From: a virus
Virus record (IMG/VR): IMGVR_UViG_3300042868_004161
Coordinates: 1-44,959 of that record
DNA: 44,959 nt
Strand: one strand, 5' to 3'
Shown piece by piece: positions 7,693 to 19,000 of the stretch. Under the pieces are notes generated by a model. That model was not told the origin of the DNA. It searched no databases and worked only from the letters and a program-made list of their open reading frames with translations. The position numbers were made by a program, and so were the translations under genes. The first letter of the stretch is position 1, and each line of letters opens with the position of its first letter.

Positions 7693-9911
7693 TGGGTAAA
7701 CTTAAAAAAGCAACAGGTATTGATATTGCTGCTCCAGTAAGAGCTGTTCAATCAGGTATTAGTTCTATTGGAAATGCGACTGGCATTAGCCCAGCACTTA
7801 CAAAGGTATTTCAGCCTGTAGAAAAAGCAATTGTTCAGCCAGCAGGTCAGGGACTTGCAAGTTTTGACAAAATGGTTGGCAAAACAATTCCCGGAGGGTG
7901 GGGGACTGTTGCTGCAATTGCTGGCTCAGCTATGGGTGTTCCTACGCCTTATTTGGTCGGCTTAGGCGCATTACAAGGCTCTGGAGTAACGCGCAAAGGC
8001 GGTAGTTTTAATCTGCAAGGTGCTTTAATTGGAGGCGCTACTGCTTACGCCTCTGCTGAATTAGGTGATTATCTACGTTCAGCAGCCCCTGGAGCTGAGG
8101 GTATTGCTGGGGTAACTCCACCACCAACCGTAGATGCAGCTGGAAACATAATAAATCAAGCAACTGGACAAGTTGGCAGTGGTTTAGCTGGAAATGCTAG
8201 TGGTCTAATTGCAGATCCATCAATGCTTACTTCGGCTAATATTGCTCAACTAAACGCATTATCTGCTCCGCTTGAGGCTGGCGCAGGAATTGGATTACAA
8301 GCAGCTCCTCCACCTTCTATTTTGTCGCAAGTAATGAGTGGAAACTTTGGAGATGCTATTTCTCAGGCCGGTACAAATATTGGAAACGCTGCTTCTAATG
8401 TTGGTAGTTTTGCTCAGGATGCTGGTAGATCCATAGTCAATGCTCCGAGTGATGCATTTAATGCTGTATCTAATTTTGACTATAGTAGTGCCGTAGATAA
8501 AGGACTTTCTAACGCAAGTCAAACTGGTGCTGGAATTAAAAATCTGCTTACTGGACCTGCTGGTGTGTCAAAAGCTGCGTCTGCTTTGTCTGGGGTAAAC
8601 CCAGTAACTATGGGTGGAATGGCAGTATATGGAGCCGCCTCTTTGTCTGATTTAGATGCGCAACGAGATTTCTTAAAAGCACAGCAAGAAGCTGGCAAAA
8701 TTGACCAAGCGTCATATGATGCGGCATTAGCTGAAATTAATCGTTCCGAAGCGGTTGCTCGTGATGCAGTAGCTAGAAATCCATTTAATAGCAATCCAGA
8801 TCGTAGCGCTACTATGGGCGAAACAACTTACAGACGTGGAAATGCCAATGAAACTCTGTATGGCAGATTTGATCCAAGCGAAAGACTATACGCAAAAGGT
8901 GGAGAAGTAGAACACTTCTTCCTTGGTGGACTTTCAAAGGCTGTAAAAGCAATTGTTGAAAATAGTGAAAAGGGTGGAATTGCTGCTGGATCACCCGTAG
9001 GATTCCAAAACTTACGATCTGAAGGTGTTCCTACATCACAATTAGATGCCCAAGGACTTGGCGCTCTTTTAAATCCAATAAGAAGTGTATCAACTCAATT
9101 TGCAAACACGCCAATTAGTTTAGGCGATACTTTGTACGATAGACGTTCTGATAAAAATCGTATTTATGATGAGCTTATGGGTAGAAAATATGCTATGGGT
9201 GGATCTATAGATGAAGAATCTGGAATGGATGAAGCCCGTGGAATGATGCAGGGAAACCTACAAAAAGGGTTGTTTGGTCAGGGTTACGCCAAAGGTGGAG
9301 AGGCGAAAGAAAGACGTGATTACTTAGATATGATAAACGCAGATTTAAGACTACCTTCTGCTCAGTATGTAGAGGGTATGGGTTTTATGACTCCTCCTCC
9401 ATCTGTTCTTGGAAGATTAGGTGCAAATTTTGATGCCCTTGGCGGTAATATTCGTGCTGGTGTATCTGGCAACGCCATGATGGATCAAGATAGAAAAGTT
9501 CGGGCAAGACCAGAAATGATAGATGTTGGATACAAAGGCAAAGTAGGACGTGGGGAATTAGATGTAGGTTTGCAACGGGCTATCCAATCGATGCCTGGAA
9601 GAAACAAAGACTACGCTGTTAATGCAAAATACTCCATGAAATTTGCAGAGGGCGGTCAACCACGTTTCTTATCGGGTGGCGGTGACGGGATGAGCGACTC
9701 CATTAAGGCAAGCATTAACGGAACTCAAGAAGCTCGTCTTGCTGACGGTGAGTTTGTAATACCAGCAGATGTGGTTTCTCATCTGGGAAATGGTTCTTCC
9801 AAAGCGGGAGCAAAACGACTATATTCAATGATGGATAAAGTACGTACTGCTCGTACAGGAACAAAACGGCAAGGCAAACAGATAAACCCTAAACAGTTTA
9901 TGCCAGTCTAA
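7692..9911 (+). CDS. Internal virion/ejection-type protein with glycine motifs
   Basis: A 739-residue protein. The N-terminal ~340 residues are Gly/Ala/Ser-rich with hydrophobic glycine-zipper-like stretches (GTVAAIAGSAMG, LQGALIGGATAYA), as expected for a protein that enters membranes during DNA ejection. A helical charged segment follows (RDFLKAQQEAGKIDQASYDAALAEI). The C-terminal half has four short motifs of the kind YAKGG or FAEGG (about residues 400, 500, 532, 651). The last ~70 residues contain ADGEFVIPADVVSHLGNG, a tail I recall from many phage virion proteins. It is the first of four consecutive large ejection-type genes. Confidence 0.65.
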   Translation: MGKLKKATGIDIAAPVRAVQSGISSIGNATGISPALTKVFQPVEKAIVQPAGQGLASFDKMVGKTIPGGWGTVAAIAGSAMGVPTPYLVGLGALQGSGVTRKGGSFNLQGALIGGATAYASAELGDYLRSAAPGAEGIAGVTPPPTVDAAGNIINQATGQVGSGLAGNASGLIADPSMLTSANIAQLNALSAPLEAGAGIGLQAAPPPSILSQVMSGNFGDAISQAGTNIGNAASNVGSFAQDAGRSIVNAPSDAFNAVSNFDYSSAVDKGLSNASQTGAGIKNLLTGPAGVSKAASALSGVNPVTMGGMAVYGAASLSDLDAQRDFLKAQQEAGKIDQASYDAALAEINRSEAVARDAVARNPFNSNPDRSATMGETTYRRGNANETLYGRFDPSERLYAKGGEVEHFFLGGLSKAVKAIVENSEKGGIAAGSPVGFQNLRSEGVPTSQLDAQGLGALLNPIRSVSTQFANTPISLGDTLYDRRSDKNRIYDELMGRKYAMGGSIDEESGMDEARGMMQGNLQKGLFGQGYAKGGEAKERRDYLDMINADLRLPSAQYVEGMGFMTPPPSVLGRLGANFDALGGNIRAGVSGNAMMDQDRKVRARPEMIDVGYKGKVGRGELDVGLQRAIQSMPGRNKDYAVNAKYSMKFAEGGQPRFLSGGGDGMSDSIKASINGTQEARLADGEFVIPADVVSHLGNGSSKAGAKRLYSMMDKVRTARTGTKRQGKQINPKQFMPV

Positions 9912-9920
9912 GGATAAAAT

Positions 9921-11324
9921 ATGTCTACTTCTACCTCGATATCAACAGCACTAACAGATGTCCCAGCGGTACTAAAACCGTACATAACGGACGCTGGCGG
10001 TATTCTTCCAGCGGCTCAACGACTGTTAACACAGGATTACGCAACTACTTACGGTAATGCGTTAAATCAAGCAGGTTTAGCAGGCTCAGGCCGTGTTGCT
10101 GGTATGTCTCCAATGCAACAACAGGTTGGAACACAGCTCCAATCTATGGGTGCTCCAGGTCAGTACGCTCAAGGTACACAAGCTACCCAAGCGGGCTTAG
10201 GATCGCTAGGTCAAGCCGCAAATGCATTTGGAAACATAGGGCAAGTTGGCGCACCAAGCCTGTCACAGTTTCAAATGCAAGGCCCACAAAACGTTAACGC
10301 ACCGAATATTAATTATTATCAAGCGTCAGCACCGGGGAATGTATCCGCTCAGAATTTAAATACGTTTCAGATGGCTGGCCCACAGCAATTTACTGGGGAG
10401 AATGTAAGCCAGTATATGTCTCCATATGCACAACAGGTAATGGATGTACAAAAGCAAGAAGCATTAAGGGATTTTGGTAAAGGCTTAACTGCTCAAAACT
10501 TAGGCGCAGCTCGTCAGGGTACTTACGGTGGGGCTAGAAATATCCTAGCCAATACAGAAGCACAGCGTAATCTGCAAACGCAATTAGGTGGTATTCAAGC
10601 TTCTGGTTTGCAAAATGCATTTCAGAATGCACAGCAGCAATTCAATGCTTCTCAAGCGCAACAACAAGCAGCTCAACAAGCTAATTTACAGGCCGCAATA
10701 GGAACTCAACAGTTTGGTGCTGGGCAGAATCTACAGGCACAGCAGTTAAATCAAGCTGCGCAACAAGGCACTAGCCTAGCAAACTTACAAGCCATGCTTG
10801 GAACGCAACAATTAGGTGCTGGTCAAAATCTTCAATCTCAATTAGCTAATCAAGCGGCTCAACAAGCTACTGGACAGACCAATCTTCAGGCTTTGTTGGG
10901 TGTTCAGCAGTTAGGCGCTGGTCAAAGCTTAGAGGCGCAACGAGCAAATCAGGCTGCACAACTGCAATCAGCCCAAGGATTAGGTCAATTGGGCGCGGCT
11001 TACGGCGGCTTAGGTCAAGCGTTTGGTGCTTTGGGTACTGCTCAACAGGCATCAGACATTGACCGCATTAAGACCCAAGGTGCGTATGGAGATCTACAGC
11101 GTGCTACTCAGCAACAACAATTGGACGCTCAATATCAAGATTTAATGACCAGAATGAACTACCCATTAACGAATTTGGAAACAATGAACAATTTGGTTCG
11201 TGGTGTTCCATTGTCACAAACAGCCGCATCACAAAGAACAACTACCCCTCCACCAAGCTTTGCAAGTCAGCTTGCAGGAACGGGTTTAACAGGTCTGTCT
11301 TTGTATAATATGTTTGGTAGATAA
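9921..11324 (+). CDS. Gln/Ala-rich internal virion protein
   Basis: A 467-residue, very Gln/Ala/Gly/Asn-rich and probably mostly helical protein. Residues ~254-352 are three tandem 33-residue repeats built around GTQQxGAGQNLQxQxxNQAAQQ. A less regular repeat of xxVNAPNINxYQ / NVSAQNLNTFQ type lies near residues 115-170. The composition resembles P22 gp20/gp7-like or T7 gp14/15-like ejection proteins. Position between the 739-residue and transglycosylase genes supports this, but no specific homology can be claimed. The ribosome-binding site AAGGAT lies 7 bases before the ATG. Confidence 0.6.
   Translation: MSTSTSISTALTDVPAVLKPYITDAGGILPAAQRLLTQDYATTYGNALNQAGLAGSGRVAGMSPMQQQVGTQLQSMGAPGQYAQGTQATQAGLGSLGQAANAFGNIGQVGAPSLSQFQMQGPQNVNAPNINYYQASAPGNVSAQNLNTFQMAGPQQFTGENVSQYMSPYAQQVMDVQKQEALRDFGKGLTAQNLGAARQGTYGGARNILANTEAQRNLQTQLGGIQASGLQNAFQNAQQQFNASQAQQQAAQQANLQAAIGTQQFGAGQNLQAQQLNQAAQQGTSLANLQAMLGTQQLGAGQNLQSQLANQAAQQATGQTNLQALLGVQQLGAGQSLEAQRANQAAQLQSAQGLGQLGAAYGGLGQAFGALGTAQQASDIDRIKTQGAYGDLQRATQQQQLDAQYQDLMTRMNYPLTNLETMNNLVRGVPLSQTAASQRTTTPPPSFASQLAGTGLTGLSLYNMFGR
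10680..10976 (+). repeat. Three tandem 99 bp coding repeats
   Basis: Units 10680-10778, 10779-10877 and 10878-10976 have an exact 99 bp (33 codon) period. The shared core begins at GGAACTCAACAG (10701), GGAACGCAACAA (10800) and GGTGTTCAGCAG (10899). The DNA has diverged more than the protein, so the duplication is old and kept by selection on the helix. Confidence 0.85.
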
Positions 11325-11333
11325 GGATAGGTT

Positions 11334-13046
11334 ATGAGCATACTTGACGCAATTAAACAGCAAAACAGTTCTATAGACGATCTGGCAAAATTGCCACAGG
11401 CCATGATTATGCAAATGGCTCAGCGTAAACAAATCGGCGAAGAGATGCTTGCCCCAATCCTTGCTCGTAAAGCAGAGTTAGCTGATGCGTTTGCAAGACA
11501 ACAATCCCTACAAAATGCTGATCAAGTACCGCCAACTGTTATGGAACAGTTAATGGCTAAAAATGCAATGGCAGATCAGCCACAAATGGAAGATGTAGGC
11601 GTTGCTCAATTACCTATCCCTGAAAGACAGTATGCTGGTGGTGGCATCATCGCTTTTGAAGAGGGTGGTGATGTAGAGGAAGACGAAGACTTTGCCTATC
11701 AAATGGCTTTAGAAGATCAAGATATGAACATGGGTTCATCGATTGACGACATATTCAAAATGGCTAGATATGGTCAAAGAGAAGCCCCATCTGACAACGC
11801 TGGTGTAGGTATTCGATACAGAGAACCTATTCCTGCGGGCGCATCACGAGGCATGGAGCCTAGCGACACCATTGACCGTCTTCGTTCCATGATTATGCAA
11901 AGAGAAAGTGGCGGTCGCCGCTACGATAAAGAAGGTAACTTGCTTACGTCTTCAAAGGGTGCATTAGGCGAGATGCAGGTTATGCCAGAAACGGCACGAG
12001 ACCCCGGTTTCGGTATCCGTCCAGCTCGAGATAACAGTCCAGAAGAACTTCGCCGTGTAGGTGACGAGTATGCTGCGGTATTACTAAGCCGTTACCGTGA
12101 TCCTAAATTGGCAATGATTGCCTATAACATGGGTCCAGGCGCTACCGACAGATGGTTAGCCTCAGGTGCTGATCCACGCAGACTGCCAAAAGAGACACAA
12201 GGCTATATCCGTGGTGTAAACCTAGCCCAAGGCGGTGAGGTTCGGCACTTCTATGAAGGTGATTATGTAGACCCATTTGGCGCTCCAACCCCCAGCTATG
12301 AGATGGACGCACTCCGTATAGAGGAGATTAACCGGGCAAGAAAACTGAAAGAAGCTCAAGAAAAAAATGAGTTTTTAAGAAAGTCTGCCCCGCAGTTGGT
12401 TGACAGATCCGTACCTGAAAGAGCCGCGCCCAAAGCCCCTTCAAAAGAAGAAAAAGCTCAAGCCAAGCCAAAACAGGAAGATGTTGATTTACAAACTAAA
12501 TTTAACAACTTTATACAGCAACAACAAGCCAATCCAGAGCGTAATATCTTTGCCGAGATGATGGCCCGTAATGAGGCGCAACGAGCAGAGAATAAGAAGA
12601 GTATGGCAGAAGATCGCAATTTAGCGTTATTGGCTTCTGGTCTTGGTATTTTGGGTGGAACATCTCCATATGCCTCGGTCAACATTGGTCAGGGCGCATT
12701 GAAAGGTGTAGAGTTCCTTGGCGGATCTAAGGCTAGACGTGCTTCAGAGCTAAATGCCCTGTCAAATGCTGACCTTAAGGCAATGTATTATGGTGAAGAA
12801 AACAGACGTAAAGAGCGTGCTTTGACTGGTGGATTGGCAGAACGAGCCATTGATAATCTTTCGGCTTATGATGCAAAGTTGCGTAAGAATTACTTTATTG
12901 AAGGTATAACACCCACAGCAAAACAGCTTGAAGCGTATGAAAACGCTAAACGAAACGACCCTATTTACAGAAGACTTTCTCAAGATGCCAATGTGTTAAC
13001 CTCTGCTCCAGCAAAATCACGTACACTAGATTTCTCCAAGATCTAA
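11334..13046 (+). CDS. Virion-associated lytic transglycosylase (SLT domain)
   Basis: A 570-residue protein with a soluble lytic transglycosylase domain at about residues 180-295. Motifs are QRESGG (E191 is the expected catalytic Glu), GALGEMQVMP and AYNMGPG, in the right order and spacing for family 1 SLT enzymes. YAGGG (residue ~100) and LAQGGEVRHFYEG (~297) flank the enzyme domain and resemble motifs in the 739-residue neighbour. The C-terminal half is charged and coiled. It probably travels inside the virion and opens peptidoglycan during entry, as T7 gp16 or P22 gp4 do. Confidence 0.85.
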   Translation: MSILDAIKQQNSSIDDLAKLPQAMIMQMAQRKQIGEEMLAPILARKAELADAFARQQSLQNADQVPPTVMEQLMAKNAMADQPQMEDVGVAQLPIPERQYAGGGIIAFEEGGDVEEDEDFAYQMALEDQDMNMGSSIDDIFKMARYGQREAPSDNAGVGIRYREPIPAGASRGMEPSDTIDRLRSMIMQRESGGRRYDKEGNLLTSSKGALGEMQVMPETARDPGFGIRPARDNSPEELRRVGDEYAAVLLSRYRDPKLAMIAYNMGPGATDRWLASGADPRRLPKETQGYIRGVNLAQGGEVRHFYEGDYVDPFGAPTPSYEMDALRIEEINRARKLKEAQEKNEFLRKSAPQLVDRSVPERAAPKAPSKEEKAQAKPKQEDVDLQTKFNNFIQQQQANPERNIFAEMMARNEAQRAENKKSMAEDRNLALLASGLGILGGTSPYASVNIGQGALKGVEFLGGSKARRASELNALSNADLKAMYYGEENRRKERALTGGLAERAIDNLSAYDAKLRKNYFIEGITPTAKQLEAYENAKRNDPIYRRLSQDANVLTSAPAKSRTLDFSKI

Positions 13047-13055
13047 AGGGTTTAA

Positions 13056-16000
13056 ATGACTTACGACATTCGGTTACCTGACGGTACGCTGGTTGAAAAT
13101 ATACCCGATGATCTTGACCCTAAAGACGCTAAAGCACGGATATTACAAGCATACCCAGAGTTAGCCCTAGGTGAATCTAGATCTATTGGCGAAACAGTAA
13201 CCGATGTAGGAGCAAGTTTTGGTACGGGAGTTGGCTCTTTACTTCAAATTCCAGGGCAAGTTGCTGGTCTAATTACAGGCAATGTCGATGAAACAACAGG
13301 ATTACAGGGCCTAGGAAAACGCTTAGAAACCTTTGCAGAAAAGGCTAAATCACCTGTATTACGAGCCAAAGAACAACTCAGAAGTCAAAAGATAGCTGAA
13401 GCAGAAGGCCCACTCGCCGAGGCGGGTGTTGCTATTTCTCAGACCTTAACTGATCCAGCACTGATTACCTCGTTCTTATTCGAGCAAGTCCCTAACTTAA
13501 TCGGAACTATGGGTGGTGGCCTGCTTACCAAGGGGGGCGTAAAGCTCTTAATGAGGCAGACAACGGACGATGCTTTGGCTAAGGCAGGTGTTCGTGGAGC
13601 AGTAGGTACTGGCTCTGTTATGCAAGGTGCCGACATCGGTACCAATACCTATGAGAATGTATATAACGAGCTTATTAGTCAGGGCATGGATCCTTCGGAA
13701 GCCTCTAAAGAAGCTTTAGTCCGTGGTCGTACGGCCGCCATTCAAGCCGCAGCCCTTACGGTAGGAACGTCATTTGGTGCTGGTTCTACCATCGAAAGAG
13801 CGTTAACCCGTGGCGCAGCTGGAGCACCTAGAAGAGGTGTTATCAGAGGAACGCTAGGCGAGACATTAAGCGAAGCAGTAGAAGAAGGTGGCGGTCAGTT
13901 GTTCTCTAACATCCAATTACAGGGTGTAGCGCCTGAAACTGACATCATGAAGGGTGTTGGTGCAGCCGCTGGTCTTGGTGCAGTAGGCGGTGCGTTATTT
14001 GGATTGCCAGCCAGCTTTGTTAACAGAGCAAATGCCAATGAGATAGAACGTGCCCAGCGGCAGGTAGAAGAAGCCAAGCGTAGGGCAGAGGAAAACAATC
14101 AACCTCAAGAGGTTCAGTTAGCCTTAGGCTTTGACCCTAACGTACAGGGTAGCGGTGTATATACACCCATCATCGTTAATCCAGACGGCACTACGATATT
14201 TCCTAGTGAGCGTAACCAGTTTGCCCAAGTTGTTCCAGATGAGCTATCCGAAGAGGGAATGGCTGAGAAATACGGCATTCCTACCGCAGCGCAACTAAAG
14301 GCTCGTACCTTTGATGCTGATGCAATCCGGGCGTTAGGCATTAGTCCCAAAGCTAATATCTACAAGAACACCGATATAGTTGGAGCAGATCTAGCAGACC
14401 CAGCGCAGGCTTCTAAAGTCAAGGCAGAGTTACAAAAGTACCTGTCAAAGTATCCAAACGTAAACCCAACGATCCGTAAGAACATTATGGATTATCTGGC
14501 ACGACCAGAGTTCCAGCCAAAACCAACGATACCTACTGAGGTTACTAGCGCATCCGCTACATCTGAGGCAGACAAAGAAGCCCTAAGACAGCGGATGATC
14601 GAAGGCTTTAAGAACCGTCCCGAGATCAAAAAGATCTACGAAGACTACGCTAGAATCACGGAAGGCAAGGATGCTGAGAAAGCCGCTTTATCTGCGTTTA
14701 ACAACATCGTTACTCCACAAGTCATTAAGAGTTTTGGATTTAAGCCAGATTCCCAGGTGTATTCCGATACAGACCTGATCAATGCGGATCTAAGCATTCC
14801 TGAGACAGCCGATATGGTTCGGGCCAAGTTGCTTGCGATTAAAGAGCAGACCCGTAGCACGTCTATTAAAGACAATATCGACAAGTACCTGAACCGCAGT
14901 GAGTTCATTACACCTAAGTTCGTAGACGAGTACCTAAATCCACCATTAGATCAGGATGTCCAAGGACTGGATCACTTCGTATTCACCGATGCAGACGGCA
15001 ACATCCAATCTAAATACGGTACGGTTTATGAGAAGAACGGCAAACGCTATGCCAAGTACGCTGAGAACAAAGGTCAGCGGGGTGGAGAGCGAGAGCTAAA
15101 CGAGAACGTCTTTGTTAATCCAAACCCAGACCAAATTAAGCTACTTAGCCTGTATAAGTCCAGAGACAAAATTGCTCAAGAACCAGACGATTTTAAAAAA
15201 TGGCTTATGTCTTATCGTATTAATTCTAAAGAACGAGCTGATTTAGGTATAGAAAAACGCATACCTAATCGCATGTTTACAGAAAACGGGTACGGGTTAG
15301 ATGACCTTGTTCTAGCAGCTATTAATGACGGTATCTTAAGCGAATCTGACTTTGATATGAGCCGTAGTGTTGGTGGCGTTGAGGATATGCGTGAATATAT
15401 TAGACGTTCATTGGATGGTGAGTTTGTCCCAACTCCAAACAACACCCGCAATATGATGGATCTTGAAAGCATCCAGTATGAAATCGAGGAAATTGAGAAA
15501 AGGCTAAAGGGCATTCCAGAAGAAGCCATAGCAGAAGAGTTCCGTGGTGAGCAGGCTCCTGAGGTCATTGAAGAAGGTGAAGTTCCTGCTCCTAAAAAAC
15601 CACTTACAGCAAAAGATGTTTTAGCAGGAATGCCAGCGCAAGAACAGGCAGCTAGAGAACAATCTAGAGAAGGTTTGACTCCAGAGCAAAACGAAGTGCT
15701 GGATATGGCAGATGAGATTGAGGCGGCTGGCGAAGCTGGATTTGCTAAAGGCATGCGCATGAATGTCTTGAATAGAAGGCCAATAAACCAGCAAGAAATG
15801 GACTTTTACCGTAGTCGGCGTGATGAGTATGTATCTAGGACTGGTGCAATCAAAAGCCCAATCAAAGAAAAGTTTGATATTGAAACATTCGTAGAAGGTT
15901 ACGAAAGAGATAAAAAACGGTTAGAAAGCCAAACTGATTTCTTTGGTACAGAAACATCTGAACTTGTAGAAAAATCAAACGACTACATAAAGCGTCTTGC

Positions 16001-19000
16001 AGGCAGAATCAATGATGCAGGCTATAAAGTGTCGGATGTAAACTCACTTGCACCAGCAGAGATCCAAGAGTACCGCACCAAGATTAGCGAGATAGCTGGT
16101 TCTACCATGCGTTTGATGCGGCAAAACGAAGCTATTGCTAAGGACTACAAGCGTGCTGATCAAGATAAATATCAAGCGGTTGTAGACCTGTTAAATAAAG
16201 ACTTTGCCGAAGCGGATCAGTTGTTTGGTGAAGCACCTCAATCCAAAAAAGAAGTTCCACAAACTCCATATACAGATCAATTTATTAAAGACTCTAAAAA
16301 GTTAGCAAAAGATATACGTAATGCTTTAGATAAAATGGGTTTAAAAGAAGTTGGACTTAAATTTGAAGACGCACTATTTCAACGCCTTAATGGTCAGATG
16401 AGCAGAGTAAATGGTGAATACTTTGATAAGTTAATCAATCTTTCTCTATCTGGCGATAACATATTCCGCACAATGAATCACGAAGCAATTCATGCAATGC
16501 GTGATTTAGGTTTCTTTACTGATGCACAGTGGTCTTTATTGACAGAAAAAGCCAAAAAAGAATGGATGGCTAAATATAAGATTACTGGCAAAGACGGTCG
16601 TTATAACAATGAAACTGAAGAAGTGCAAATAGAAGAAGCTGTAGCTGATGCTTTTGCGGATATGCAAACGCAACCAGCTAATATTAAAAGCTTAATGTCT
16701 AACATTATTAACGTACTTAAACGTATTGGTAATGTGCTTCGTGGCAAAGGATATCAAACAGCCGAAGACATATTTAAAAAGGCAGCCGCTGGTGAGTTAA
16801 ATAAAGACACCACAAAAAAGACTAATGCTAGAGAACGTATGTTCGAAAAGCCAATGAAAGCTTCATTTGAAAGCATGGATCAGGCATATGCTGATGCTAT
16901 CAAGAAGCAGTTCACTAGAGAAGAAGCTACGGTAGGACAGAAGTTTGAAGCTTTAAAAGATAACTTCTTTGAGCGTATGGTAACGGGCTTATTCGATGAG
17001 TTCCGTGCTATCAAAAAGTACTCTACCGAAGGGTATATGTTGGCTCGTCTGTCCAAGTCCATCGATGGCGGTCTGCAAGGGTTGCTGGAGCATGGGCAAG
17101 TATTCATCAATGATGGCGCATTAGACATTCGCCCAAATACAAAAGGGCTACTGGAAATACTAGAACCGCTAGGTACAGAGGTTGACCAATATCAAATATG
17201 GAAAGCTCTCAGCCGTGATGCGCAGATGTCGGCAGATAAACGGTCTTTCTCGGACGATTTGGTTCAGGGCAGAGACAACCTTACCAAAGGTATGCTGAAC
17301 GGTAAATCTCGTAAAGAGATCTACGAGAAGGCACGTCAGGAAGAGAACCAGTTAAATAAGTCTGTATTGGATGTTGCACTGCAATCAGGTCTAATTGACC
17401 GCCAAGCCTACCAAGTATTCTCAAACGACATCAACTACATTCCGTTCTATAAGGCTATGGAAGATGGCTCGGTAGACTCGATTAATGCATCCTCTAAGTT
17501 GACTGGCCAGTACTTCTCTAAAGCCCTCAAGGGTGGCGAGAAGAAGACCAACGATTTAATGGAAAACGTACTGCTGAACTGGTCACATATCCTGTCTGCC
17601 TCGATGAAGAATCAGGCAGCATTTAAGACATTAAAAGCAGCAGAGTCTATGGATGCGGCTAACAGGGCAAAGCCAATGGATGGCAAGTACCCACCCAATA
17701 CCGTAAAGGTTATGGAAGAGGGCAAGACCGTCCACTACACCCTGTCTGATCCAGACCTAGTAGATGCCATTTCTACCATTTCTTATCTTGGCCCAAAGTC
17801 AGCGTTCCTTGATGTAGCCAGAGGCTTTACAAACGCCCTGCGGTACGGTGTAACTATGTCTCCTGCCTACAAAATACGTAACTTAATCCGTGATTCGATG
17901 CAGTCAGCCGCGGTATCTGAGCTTGGCCAAAATATGTTTGAGAACGTATACAACGGGCTAAAGATGTCCAGCAAAGGTGATCCAACCTTTATGTCGGCAT
18001 TGGCTGGGGGCGGTATCTTTGAGATGGGTACTGCCCACGAAGGTGATCAGGCTAGATTGATTAAGCGTTTAATCGACAAGGGCGTAAAAGAAACCACGAT
18101 TCTAGATACCCCTGAGAAGATTAAAGGCAAGCTCCAAGACTTACTGAACGCCTACAACGAACTCGGAAACAGGTTTGAGAACGCCAACCGTTTGGCTTTG
18201 TATAAGAAACTTAGAGACAGCGGTAAGACACATCTTGAGGCTTCTTATGCAGCCCGTGACTTGATGGACTTCTCTATGCAGGGTCAGTTCCGTGCAGTCA
18301 AGATCGTTGGATCAGTCGTGCCGTTCTTTAATGCCCGCTTACAAGGTCTTTATAAGTTGGGTCGGGATGGTATTACCCCAACCTATCGAGTCATTGCCAA
18401 CGCTACAACTGGCGCAGAATTGCAAATTGACGACAAGAAAAAAGCACAACGCTTTATGACCATGTCGTCTGCCGTAGCCCTAGCGTCTATCCTCCTGTAC
18501 AGCATATACAAGGATGACGAGGATTATCAGCGTAGGGAAGACTGGGATCGTGACAACTTCTGGTGGTTCAAGATTGGCGAGACTGCCTTCCGTATTCCTA
18601 AGCCATTTGAAATTGGTGCATTTGGAACGATTGCCGAGCGTACCTATGAGCAGATTGCGGATGAGAACGTAGAAGGCAAAGTCTTTGCTGACCGCCTGAA
18701 CCACATCCTCATGGAGACATTTGGACTGAACCCAGTACCACAGATGATTAAGCCTTTAATCGATCTCTACGCCAATAAGGACAGCTTTACCAGTGCGCCA
18801 ATCGAATCTGCTGGTATGGAACGCCTGTCTAAGCAGGAACGTAAGACCAACAACACCAGCGGTATTGCTATCGCATTAGGTGGGGTATCTGAGGGCGCGG
18901 CTAAGATATTGACGTTTAACCCAGATGCCCAAGGATTCTCCCCAGTTCAAATGGATTACGCTATTAAGGCATATCTGGGATGGCTTGGAGCTACTGCCGT

